Shown one piece after another: positions 1-5,742 of a DNA stretch of 12,372 nt. Source of the DNA: Porticoccaceae bacterium. Lineage in GTDB: Bacteria; Pseudomonadota; Gammaproteobacteria; Pseudomonadales; Porticoccaceae. The notes under the pieces were generated by a model. That model was not told the DNA's origin, made no database searches, and was given only the letters and a program-made list of their open reading frames with translations. The stretch lies in contig JAHRWI010000131.1 of NCBI GenBank assembly GCA_019090225.1, forward strand, positions 1 to 12,372, in the 5' to 3' direction. A program made the translations under genes and the position numbers. Position 1 is the stretch's first letter; each line of letters opens with the position of its first letter.

Positions 1-75
1 TTAATAATACAGGCCTATGATATTTAGAATTATGATGATGGACTTAGCGGGTATTTAATACTGACTTATTGCTAT

Positions 76-147
76 GAGCAATTGGCAATGTGCCGCCTGC
101 TGAATTTAGCTGAAGAGCTTGGTAATGTACCCAAAGCCTGCAAGGTA
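76..147 (+). pseudogene. Possible IS481-type transposase remnant (helix-turn-helix fragment)
   Basis: Read from position 76, the plus strand encodes a stretch containing RLLNLAEELGNVPKACKV. I recognise this as very like the N-terminal helix-turn-helix of IS481-type transposases, where a run such as LAEELGNVSKACKVMG is usual. The similarity stops at about 147; the frame then continues with unrelated residues to a stop at 193-195. An in-frame stop lies upstream at 25-27, and there is no catalytic DDE domain. It is therefore a scrap of an old insertion, lying convergent to the symporter gene and just beyond its 3' end. The match is from memory; no ends or target duplication were found. Confidence 0.45.
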
Positions 148-160
148 AGTGTCCAGGAAA

Positions 161-192
161 ATGGGTTTCTAGAAAGATGGTTTCTAGGAAAG
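161..192. repeat. 16-bp tandem duplication spanning the symporter stop codon
   Basis: Two adjacent copies, ATGGGTTTCTAGAAAG (161-176) and ATGGTTTCTAGGAAAG (177-192), differ by one shifted G. On the minus strand the symporter stop TAG (186-184) falls in one copy. The matching TAG in the other copy (171-169) is in frame 15 nt downstream, giving a duplicated stop. Confidence 0.75.
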
Positions 193-1620
193 TAGCTTCG
201 ATTCAACCTCGGCATTCCCGGGAACTTCGCCAACCTGAAAAAAACAGCCGGCATATAAAATAATGATGCCTGTCAAAATTCCAGGCAGCCCTTCGTAAGT
301 CATTTCCTGTAATCCAAATACCCGCCAAACGAGTGCGACAGTAAATCCAGCAAGTATCGCTGCAATACAAATAAATTGTGATGGCTGTTTGCCAAAACAT
401 AAAAATATTAATAAGGGAGCAAACGCACTGGCCAGGCCGGACCAGGCCATGATCACCATACTGAAAACACTTTGATTGTTCGTAAACGCGAGTAAAAGTG
501 CGATTCCAGTAATGATGATGGTCGTTAATTTTAGCAGCCAAACTTTCTCAGTTTTGTGCGGCAGAATATCGTGAGTCATGGACGCTGAGCAGCTCAATAC
601 CAATGAATCAGCAGTAGACATTGTGGCTGCAAAAATACCCGCCAGAATTAATCCAACAAGAACAGGAGGCAGTAACTGTTGCGCCATAAGTGGTAGGGCT
701 AGCTCTGCGTCAAAGGACCCCGAATCGGACAAATAGATGCGAGAAAGCAAGCCGACACCTGTTGCCATACAGTAGAAGAGCGCAAACGATAAGTAATACC
801 ACAACTTGGCCTCGCGCATACTCTCTACCTTGTTTAGTGTAATAAAACGCACCATGATGTGAGGCTGCCCGATCACGGATAACCCGGCAAATAGCCAGCT
901 TACAATAAACAGTGCTCCGCCAATCCACCCAGGAAATATCAAGTCTTTTGGCAGCCAGTCCATAAACCCTTCCACGCTGTGCAACTGTTCAACAGCGCTG
1001 GATAGTCCTCCCAGATTCATTAACGCAGTAAGCAAAAGCACTCCCATCGCAAAAATCATCACGATGGACTGGGCGGCATCTGTCCAGATCGATGCGCGAA
1101 TGCCTCCGGCAAAACAATACAGACTGACAAGTACCGCCCCGGCAACCGCACCCGACCATAAGGGCCACCCCATTAGAACGTGCAGTGCTTTCCCTCCCGC
1201 TACGAGCTGAGCAGAAGCATAGGTCAACAAAAACAACAGGGAGATCATTCCGATCAATCGCTGCACCGGGGAATGCTTTTGACCATACCAATTGCTGAGC
1301 ACTCCGGCATAACTCACTTCACCACTCGCGCTGGTTGCTCTTCGCAAGCGCTTGTGCACAAATAGTGAGGCAAGGAAATCCCCAGCGATCCAGCCGACCA
1401 TCAACCAAATCGAAGCAAGCCCGGTCATATAAGTGTAGCCAATGACACCGATAAACATATAGCCGCTATTGTTGGTTGCGACTGCAGATAAGCCCACTAA
1501 CCAGGGGCGCACGCTACCGCTGGCTAGATAATAATCCTCTTTGGTAGCGCGACTGCGCCAGGTAGACGACAAACCAATTAATGTAAACAGCAATAAAAAT
1601 CCAACAAACGAATAAACCAT
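184..1620 (-). CDS. Solute:sodium symporter (SSS family), probable ectoine/hydroxyectoine uptake
   Basis: A 478-residue inner-membrane protein with about 13 hydrophobic segments, normal for Na+-coupled SSS transporters (PutP/PanF relatives). Family landmarks are present: SAVATNNSGYM at about 45-55 in TM1, GGIRASIWTDAAQ at about 172-184, GQPHIMVRF at 251-259, and MSTADS at 334-339, whose Ser335/Thr336 match the Na2-site pair of the family. It is the last gene of the ectABCD locus, so import of ectoine or 5-hydroxyectoine is the best guess; SSS-type ectoine importers have been described. Proline, glycine betaine or another solute is possible. I start at ATG 1620-1618 rather than the TTG one codon upstream, because AGGA at 1632-1629 lies 8 nt from the ATG. 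The ATG overlaps the stop of a 48-codon frame by one base, suggesting translational coupling. Confidence 0.85.
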   Translation of the reverse strand: MVYSFVGFLLLFTLIGLSSTWRSRATKEDYYLASGSVRPWLVGLSAVATNNSGYMFIGVIGYTYMTGLASIWLMVGWIAGDFLASLFVHKRLRRATSASGEVSYAGVLSNWYGQKHSPVQRLIGMISLLFLLTYASAQLVAGGKALHVLMGWPLWSGAVAGAVLVSLYCFAGGIRASIWTDAAQSIVMIFAMGVLLLTALMNLGGLSSAVEQLHSVEGFMDWLPKDLIFPGWIGGALFIVSWLFAGLSVIGQPHIMVRFITLNKVESMREAKLWYYLSFALFYCMATGVGLLSRIYLSDSGSFDAELALPLMAQQLLPPVLVGLILAGIFAATMSTADSLVLSCSASMTHDILPHKTEKVWLLKLTTIIITGIALLLAFTNNQSVFSMVIMAWSGLASAFAPLLIFLCFGKQPSQFICIAAILAGFTVALVWRVFGLQEMTYEGLPGILTGIIILYAGCFFQVGEVPGNAEVESKLLS

Positions 1621-1766
1621 CAATGTTTTCCTAAATGGAGGATATATCCTGAAGCACGAGTGGGTAAATCAACCCTGACTTCGTTGAGCGAGAGTGCAAA
1701 TGTCTGAGTCATTTCATCTACTAAATGGGAAAAGGGAACAAGCACACTATGAACCCGGCTCATCAT
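1620..1766 (-). CDS. Possible small protein (48 aa) coupled to the symporter start
   Basis: An open frame beginning with two ATG codons (1766-1761) runs 48 codons to a TGA (1622-1620) that overlaps the symporter ATG in the arrangement TGATG. The symporter ribosome-binding site lies inside this frame, typical of translational coupling. The product starts MMSRVHSVLV and ends SGYILHLGKH. I recognise no family, membrane segment or signal peptide. An in-frame TAG lies four codons before the first ATG, so it is not the visible tail of a longer gene. The Shine-Dalgarno is weak. It may be a real small protein, a coupling leader, or chance; the one-base overlap is the main support. Confidence 0.35.
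   Translation of the reverse strand: MMSRVHSVLVPFSHLVDEMTQTFALSLNEVRVDLPTRASGYILHLGKH
1629..1632 (-). promoter_or_regulatory. Ribosome-binding site of the symporter gene
   Basis: AGGA on the minus strand ends 8 nt before ATG 1620-1618. This spacing decides for the ATG over the preceding TTG (1623-1621), which would be only 5 nt away. Confidence 0.55.
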
Positions 1767-1823
1767 TTGTTGATACTACTTAACCTGATTGTCGACCCGT
1801 TAATCCCCTGGGGTTCTATTCCA

Positions 1824-1837
1824 CGCAGCTAGCTGCG
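1824..1837. repeat. 14-bp perfect palindrome
   Basis: CGCAGCTAGCTGCG reads the same on both strands. As RNA it could form a five-pair stem with a CUAG loop. It lies 9 bp from the next inverted repeat. Confidence 0.6.
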
Positions 1838-1845
1838 AATACAGG

Positions 1846-1862
1846 TGTTAGAGCGTCTAACA
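1846..1862. repeat. 7-3-7 inverted repeat
   Basis: TGTTAGA and TCTAACA are perfect inverted arms around GCG. The form is that of a dimeric repressor operator, or of a short hairpin between ectD and the symporter. No regulator gene adjoins it. Confidence 0.6.
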
Positions 1863-1929
1863 GCGCGCGCGATATTTCGACCTTGTCCCCATGTGAAGAA
1901 AATGCTTTAGGGCGGCGAATTCTATTAGT

Positions 1930-2841
1930 TTATTTAGGAATTGGAATAATGTTTTTTCTTGTACAGATATGTTCCGGTCTAGGTGCTTGAGCGCAAAATG
2001 GATTGACTATCTTATTGCTCAAAGCGTTGTAAACGAAAAAGGCGTTGGCTCTCGGAAACGGGGTAATATTGCCGTTAGAACCGTGCATGATATTGCAGTC
2101 AAATACGATAACGCTGCCTGGTTTGCCTGTGGCTGACACAATACCACCCTGTGCCGTTAAGCTTTTCATGCAATCATCAGAAGGTACGCCATACTCTTGC
2201 TTTTGTAGCGAGGCAAGGTGGTGGTCCTCCGGCGTTTCTCCTTCACACACGACATACTGCTGGTGCGATCCGGGAATCAGCATCAAGGGGCCGTTGTAGT
2301 CGAAATTCTCTGTTAGGGTAATCGACATACTAAGAGCGCGCATGCGAGGCATCCCATCTTCCACATGCCAGGTCTCAAAATCAGAATGCCAGTAAAATTC
2401 CTTTCCCCTAAATCCCGGTTTGTAGTTCAGTCGGGATTGATGGATATAAACTTCATCGTCCAGCAGATATCGGGCAAGGTCAACCAGGCGCTCATCAACG
2501 GCAAGCGCTTTAAAAACCCGGCTGCTTTCATGCACACGGAAGATTGAACGCACTTCATTGCTGTTCGGCTCGGTAATGACATCACCCGACTGCTGGCTTT
2601 TTTGGGCAGCTCTGAGGCGTTCAAGCTCCTGCTGAAACGTGCTTACCTCATCGGGGGTAAACACGTCATTCAGCACGACAAACCCTTGCTCGTTATAAGT
2701 ATTGATAAACGAACGATCAACCGGAGGGGCCTGCTCTTTAGAGGCATGAACAACGGGATCCCGCCTACCAACTAGCCTGGCGTTTTGTCCATTTCTCGAC
2801 GCGTATACATCAGGCATCAACTTCGCTCGTGAGAAAACCAT
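1930..2841 (-). CDS. ectD: Ectoine 5-hydroxylase
   Basis: A non-haem Fe(II)/2-oxoglutarate dioxygenase that converts ectoine to 5-hydroxyectoine. The EctD signature FYWHSDFETWHVEDGMP is at 149-165; His152, Asp154 and His253 (in IMHGSNGN) form the expected iron triad. SRLNYKPGF at 136-144 and GPLMLIPGSH at 184-193 are also typical. The usual N-terminal landmark (M-x-D-x-Y-x-S-R) appears here as MPDVYASR, starting at Met9. The true start may therefore be ATG 2817-2815, preceded by GAAG at a workable distance; neither candidate has a strong ribosome-binding site. The gene follows ectC by 42 nt and is probably co-transcribed. It appears complete and functional. Confidence 0.95.
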   Translation of the reverse strand: MVFSRAKLMPDVYASRNGQNARLVGRRDPVVHASKEQAPPVDRSFINTYNEQGFVVLNDVFTPDEVSTFQQELERLRAAQKSQQSGDVITEPNSNEVRSIFRVHESSRVFKALAVDERLVDLARYLLDDEVYIHQSRLNYKPGFRGKEFYWHSDFETWHVEDGMPRMRALSMSITLTENFDYNGPLMLIPGSHQQYVVCEGETPEDHHLASLQKQEYGVPSDDCMKSLTAQGGIVSATGKPGSVIVFDCNIMHGSNGNITPFPRANAFFVYNALSNKIVNPFCAQAPRPEHICTRKNIIPIPK

Positions 2842-2883
2842 TCGATGCTGGCTCTAATATCAACTCACTCATAATGTTAGCCT

Positions 2884-3288
2884 TTACTCCTCAAGGGCTT
2901 CCGCGTCCAACTCATAGGCACCTTCGGCATTGTGTACCTCTTTTCCATTGAGTGGTGGATTAAAAGCGCAAGCCAGGGTCAGTTCTTCAAAAGCTCGCAA
3001 TATGTGATTATCGTGTTTATCCAACATGTAAATAGTGCCCGGTTCTATGGGATATATTTTGCCATCAGCTAGGGTTTCCACTTCACCCAAGCCTGACATG
3101 CAATACACCGACTCCAGATGTTTTTGGTAATGCATCCGAAAGTCTGCACCTTTGTAGATGGTAGTAATATGGAAGGAAAACCCCATCTGGTCATCTTTCA
3201 ATAAGAGTCGCGTAGTTTCCCAGTTACCGTCTGGGGAAACTACTCTTCGATTGGATTGCCTGGCTTCTGATAATTTTCTTACGATCAT
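2884..3288 (-). CDS. ectC: L-ectoine synthase
   Basis: A 134-residue cupin that closes N-gamma-acetyl-diaminobutyrate to ectoine with loss of water. The sequence matches EctC end to end: NWETTRLLLKDDQMGFSFH at 22-40, HLESVYC at 57-63, GTIYMLDKHDNHILRA at 84-99. Glu59, Tyr87 and His95 correspond to the metal ligands known in Paenibacillus EctC (numbering shifted by two), and the acidic C-terminus is usual. GAGG lies 7 nt before the ATG (3299-3296 on the minus strand), a clear ribosome-binding site. It is separated from ectB by a 97-nt gap with alternative hairpins, so its expression may be tuned separately. Confidence 0.96.
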   Translation of the reverse strand: MIVRKLSEARQSNRRVVSPDGNWETTRLLLKDDQMGFSFHITTIYKGADFRMHYQKHLESVYCMSGLGEVETLADGKIYPIEPGTIYMLDKHDNHILRAFEELTLACAFNPPLNGKEVHNAEGAYELDAEALEE

Positions 3289-3314
3289 AAAACGGCCTCA
3301 TTTGTTCAATTTTT

Positions 3315-3351
3315 TAGCTTAACAAGCATTACCAAGCTACCCCGGTAGCTT
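3315..3351 (-). promoter_or_regulatory. Intercistronic region with two mutually exclusive hairpins before ectC
   Basis: In the ectB-ectC gap the minus strand carries AAGCTA (3351-3346), TAGCTT (3339-3334) and AAGCTA (3320-3315). The middle arm can pair with either neighbour. The first hairpin extends to seven pairs (AAGCTAC/GTAGCTT around a CGGG loop). The second is six pairs around a 13-nt loop and ends just before a short A run upstream of the ectC ribosome-binding site. There is no terminal T run. It could affect transcript processing or the relative expression of ectC; this function is inferred. Confidence 0.45.
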
Positions 3352-3385
3352 ATTCATTACCTATAATAGTGACCAAGCCCTGAGT

Positions 3386-4681
3386 TTAGCCGACATCGAA
3401 ATATACTTTTTCTTCGGGAATTCCCTCCTCCTTGGCGCACACATTCTGGATCGCGGATTCAACGATATCAATGCCTTTTTTCAGGTTGCTGTCACTGATG
3501 ATGAGTGGACACAGGAACTTAACGATATGATCATCGGCACCACTGGTTTCAATAATGAGCCCTTTTTTAAAGGCATTACTGGTGATTTTTCCTGCGATAT
3601 CTCCATTGACGCAATTAATACCCGGAAACATGCCACGCCCTTTGATGGTAAAGTTGCCTTCACCGTATTGGCGAACAATACTTTCAAGTCGCTCGGAGAT
3701 ATACCGACCTTTTCGCTTTATTTCATCTGAGAACTGACTGTCAGACCAGTAATTGTCGATCGCCGCTTTGGCCGTCACAAAGGCCAGATTGTTGCCTCGG
3801 AAAGTTCCGTTATGCTCGCCTGGCTTCCACTGATCCAGCTCCGGCTTCATTAGCACCACAGCAAAAGGCAGACCGTAGCCACCTAAGGATTTGGACAGGG
3901 TAATAATGTCCGGCTCAATACCAGCTTCTTCAAAACTGAAATAATCACCGGTGCGCCCACAACCAGCCTGGATGTCATCGACAATGAGTAATAAACCGTG
4001 TTTTTTACAGACCGCCTGTAAGCTCTGCAACCATTCAATAGTGGCTACATTAATACCACCTTCGCCTTGAACGGTTTCCACAATCACCCCAGCAGGTGAG
4101 TTGACACCGCTACTGGAGTCGGACAAGACCTTATCCAGGTACTCTGTGGTATCGATATTCTCGCCCAGGTACCCGTCATAGGGCATACGGTGCGTTCCAA
4201 TCAAGCTCACACCGGCCGCATCTCTATGATGAGAATTCCCTGTTGCCGCCAATGAGCCCAAACTCACTCCATGGAAACCATTGGTAAAGGCAACGATGTT
4301 TTGCTGGGCAGTCACATTGCGCGCGATTTTCATCGCTGCCTCTACTGCGTTGGTACCCGTAGGCCCGGTGAACTGTACGACATACTCCATGTTTCGCGGC
4401 CTTAAGATTTTGTCGCTAAACGTCTGTAAAAATTCACCTTTAGCTTTGGTGTGCATATCCAAACCATGCGTGATGCCATCGTTTTGGATATAATCGAGCA
4501 AAACATCTTTAAAAAGCGGATTGTTATGACCGTAATTCAGAGTTCCGGCTCCGGCCAGAAAATCCAGATACTGATTACCATCTTCGTCCCACATCAACTC
4601 GCCTTTGGCGCGATTAAAAACCCGCGGAAACGAACGGGCATAACTCTGTACTTCGGATTCAATTTCATCAAAAATTTTCAT
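3386..4681 (-). CDS. ectB: Diaminobutyrate--2-oxoglutarate transaminase
   Basis: A PLP-dependent class III aminotransferase of 431 residues, the usual EctB length. It converts L-aspartate-beta-semialdehyde to L-2,4-diaminobutyrate with glutamate as amino donor, the first committed step of ectoine synthesis. Landmarks are FLAGAGTLNYGHNNP at 41-55, the cofactor phosphate loop GPTGTNAVEAA at 106-116, VDDIQAGCGRTG at 234-245, and TLSKSLGGYGLP at 261-272, where Lys264 is the expected PLP lysine. HNGTFRGNN at 290-298 is typical. The start lies 20 nt after the ectA stop with GAAG just upstream, so the two genes are cotranscribed. The C-terminus EEGIPEEKVYFDVG fits the family. Confidence 0.97.
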   Translation of the reverse strand: MKIFDEIESEVQSYARSFPRVFNRAKGELMWDEDGNQYLDFLAGAGTLNYGHNNPLFKDVLLDYIQNDGITHGLDMHTKAKGEFLQTFSDKILRPRNMEYVVQFTGPTGTNAVEAAMKIARNVTAQQNIVAFTNGFHGVSLGSLAATGNSHHRDAAGVSLIGTHRMPYDGYLGENIDTTEYLDKVLSDSSSGVNSPAGVIVETVQGEGGINVATIEWLQSLQAVCKKHGLLLIVDDIQAGCGRTGDYFSFEEAGIEPDIITLSKSLGGYGLPFAVVLMKPELDQWKPGEHNGTFRGNNLAFVTAKAAIDNYWSDSQFSDEIKRKGRYISERLESIVRQYGEGNFTIKGRGMFPGINCVNGDIAGKITSNAFKKGLIIETSGADDHIVKFLCPLIISDSNLKKGIDIVESAIQNVCAKEEGIPEEKVYFDVG

Positions 4682-4701
4682 AGTGCTTCTTTTACTCTTA
4701 G

Positions 4702-5280
4702 TTAGCCATGCGAGTTAAAAGGCCCAATGCGGATAAGCGCTTCTGTGTCGTGTTGCCCATCAAAATGAACATCTTTGTCCATCCATCCTGATGACTCGAA
4801 ATCTGCTGACAAATTCTTTGCCAGGCCTTTAAATAAGGCCCGGGATGCCTGGTTATCCTGGGTTATGGTGGTCTCTAAATAAGCAATATCTTTGCAGTGG
4901 GGCCGAGTAAGAATATGAGCCAACATGCGTGATGCTAGCCCGAGGCCTCTGGCCTCCTCGGCAACTGCTACCTGCCAAACAAACAAAGTGTCCGGACGCC
5001 CGGGTATCACATACCCGGAGATAAACCCAAGTACATCTCCCCTCACCTCCGCAGCGACAGAGGTGTTGGCAAAATGACTGCACTGAAGGAGGTTGCAATA
5101 GCTGGAATTGATATCCAGAGGCGGGCAATTCTCAACCAGGCGAAACACAGCCATACCATCTTCAAGCGCAGGCAACCTAAGCACAATATTTTCTAAACCA
5201 GACAAAAAGCCCCCAATACTGACTTTATTTATTAGCATTCTAAATAATTTTAAGAGGTAAAAACTCCAATCAAAGGCCAT
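4702..5280 (-). CDS. ectA: L-2,4-diaminobutyrate N-gamma-acetyltransferase
   Basis: A GNAT-fold acetyltransferase that transfers acetyl from acetyl-CoA to diaminobutyrate, the second step of ectoine synthesis. EctA-specific blocks are CPPLDINSSYCNLLQCSHF at 52-70, GFISGYVIPGRPDTLFVWQV at 85-104, the CoA loop RGLGLASRM at 111-119, YLETTITQDNQASRALF at 134-150, and FDGQHDTEALIRIGPF at 173-188. The first 25 residues are hydrophobic and unlike a normal EctA start. The true start may be Met15 (5238-5236), or TTG at 5205-5203, which has GGGGG 5 nt upstream and would give a normal length. No strong ribosome-binding site precedes ATG 5280. It is the first gene of the ect locus. Confidence 0.94.
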   Translation of the reverse strand: MAFDWSFYLLKLFRMLINKVSIGGFLSGLENIVLRLPALEDGMAVFRLVENCPPLDINSSYCNLLQCSHFANTSVAAEVRGDVLGFISGYVIPGRPDTLFVWQVAVAEEARGLGLASRMLAHILTRPHCKDIAYLETTITQDNQASRALFKGLAKNLSADFESSGWMDKDVHFDGQHDTEALIRIGPFNSHG

Positions 5281-5736
5281 AAACCGGAGTTAACCCAAAG
5301 GAAGGCGAGAAACAATTACATAATACACTAATAGCGAAAGGAGCCTCTAATAGACTTGTCCCCACAAACAAAGCCATGGGTTTTCCGGAGGTAAGCCCGA
5401 GAAGGCCACGATACGGGGGCAATCGATAGGGCATGAGTGCGCAAGCACGAGCCCCCGCCTGGATAATCGTTGAGGAAAGTCAGCTGCACACCGTGCGCGG
5501 CTTATCGCTGATGTTCATAATCTTATTACGACCCGGTATGCCCGTGAATATCAAGTCATCTTAAAAGGCAGAATCACTGTTTATGCGTTTATTAATTGGG
5601 CGAAATCACCAGGCCATTGGCGTAAATATTGACCTTCCTCCGAACTTAGCATCAGGGCTACGGTGAAATTTGTTCACTTTATGCTGCTAGTTTCGAAAAT
5701 GTAACGAGCGGCGAATAACTCAGAACTAACTCAGAA
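5281..5736. other. 456-bp gap upstream of ectA with no convincing gene
   Basis: This stretch must hold the ectA promoter; the only weak candidate seen is a -10-like TATTAT on the minus strand (5325-5320) without a good -35. The middle is a GC-rich structured island described separately. A 43-codon plus-strand frame (5433-5564, MSAQARAPAW...) lacks a properly spaced ribosome-binding site. Towards the pseudouridine synthase gene there is a nested hairpin, AGCAT/ATGCT (5648-5652 with 5681-5685) enclosing GTGAA/TTCAC (5663-5667 with 5673-5677), without a T run. No EctR-type regulator gene is present. Confidence 0.5.
5391..5460 (+). ncRNA. Candidate structured RNA or element remnant (unassigned)
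   Basis: A perfect seven-pair stem CGGGGGC (5414-5420) with GCCCCCG (5451-5457) encloses GTGC-GCAA-GCAC (5437-5448), a four-pair stem capped by a GCAA (GNRA-class) tetraloop on the plus strand. GCCC at 5395-5398 could additionally pair with GGGC at 5429-5432. The island is clearly more GC-rich than its flanks. Further short pairings follow at about 5478-5511. It matches no RNA family I can name, and no plus-strand promoter or terminator is obvious. A degenerate mobile-element end is an alternative. Confidence 0.25.
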
Positions 5737-5742
5737 CTAACT
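5717..5742. repeat. 11-bp tandem repeat spanning the pseudouridine synthase stop codon
   Basis: AACTCAGAACT occurs perfectly twice (5717-5727, 5728-5738), followed by a partial third copy AACT. On the minus strand the stop TAG (5739-5737) lies at the edge of this array and is followed two codons later by an in-frame TGA. Confidence 0.8.

Larger units (their letters stand above)
1767..1929. other. Gap between ectD and the small frame, with two palindromes
   Basis: No gene was found here; together with the uncertain small frame, the ectD-symporter gap is 309 bp. It contains the perfect palindrome CGCAGCTAGCTGCG (1824-1837), an inverted repeat TGTTAGA-GCG-TCTAACA (1846-1862), and an alternating CG run at about 1863-1871. 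Neither palindrome is followed by a T run in either direction, so they are not ordinary intrinsic terminators. They could be an operator, an mRNA 3'-end stabiliser, or attachment sites. Confidence 0.5.

Noticed and set aside
72..254. A minus-strand 60-codon frame overlapping the symporter 3' end
   Set aside because: It overlaps the symporter gene in another frame and has no recognisable similarity. The plus-strand transposase-like match explains part of the stretch better.
1621..1623. TTG as the start codon of the ect-linked symporter
   Set aside because: ATG follows immediately, has better spacing from AGGA, and overlaps the upstream stop in a typical coupled arrangement.
1639..1650. Palindrome AGGATATATCCT as an operator
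   Set aside because: It lies just upstream of the symporter ribosome-binding site and inside the small frame. It may be chance, and a promoter was not found beside it.
3527..3737. Plus-strand frames opposite ectB
   Set aside because: They lie wholly inside ectB, which matches its family throughout, and they show no domain or ribosome-binding site.
5391..5530. Resemblance of GAGGAAAGTC and GGCTTATCG to RNase P RNA, and of CTGGATAATCG to a TPP riboswitch
   Set aside because: The matches are short and in the wrong order or spacing for either RNA. The other conserved segments of both families are missing, and the strand is opposite to ectA.
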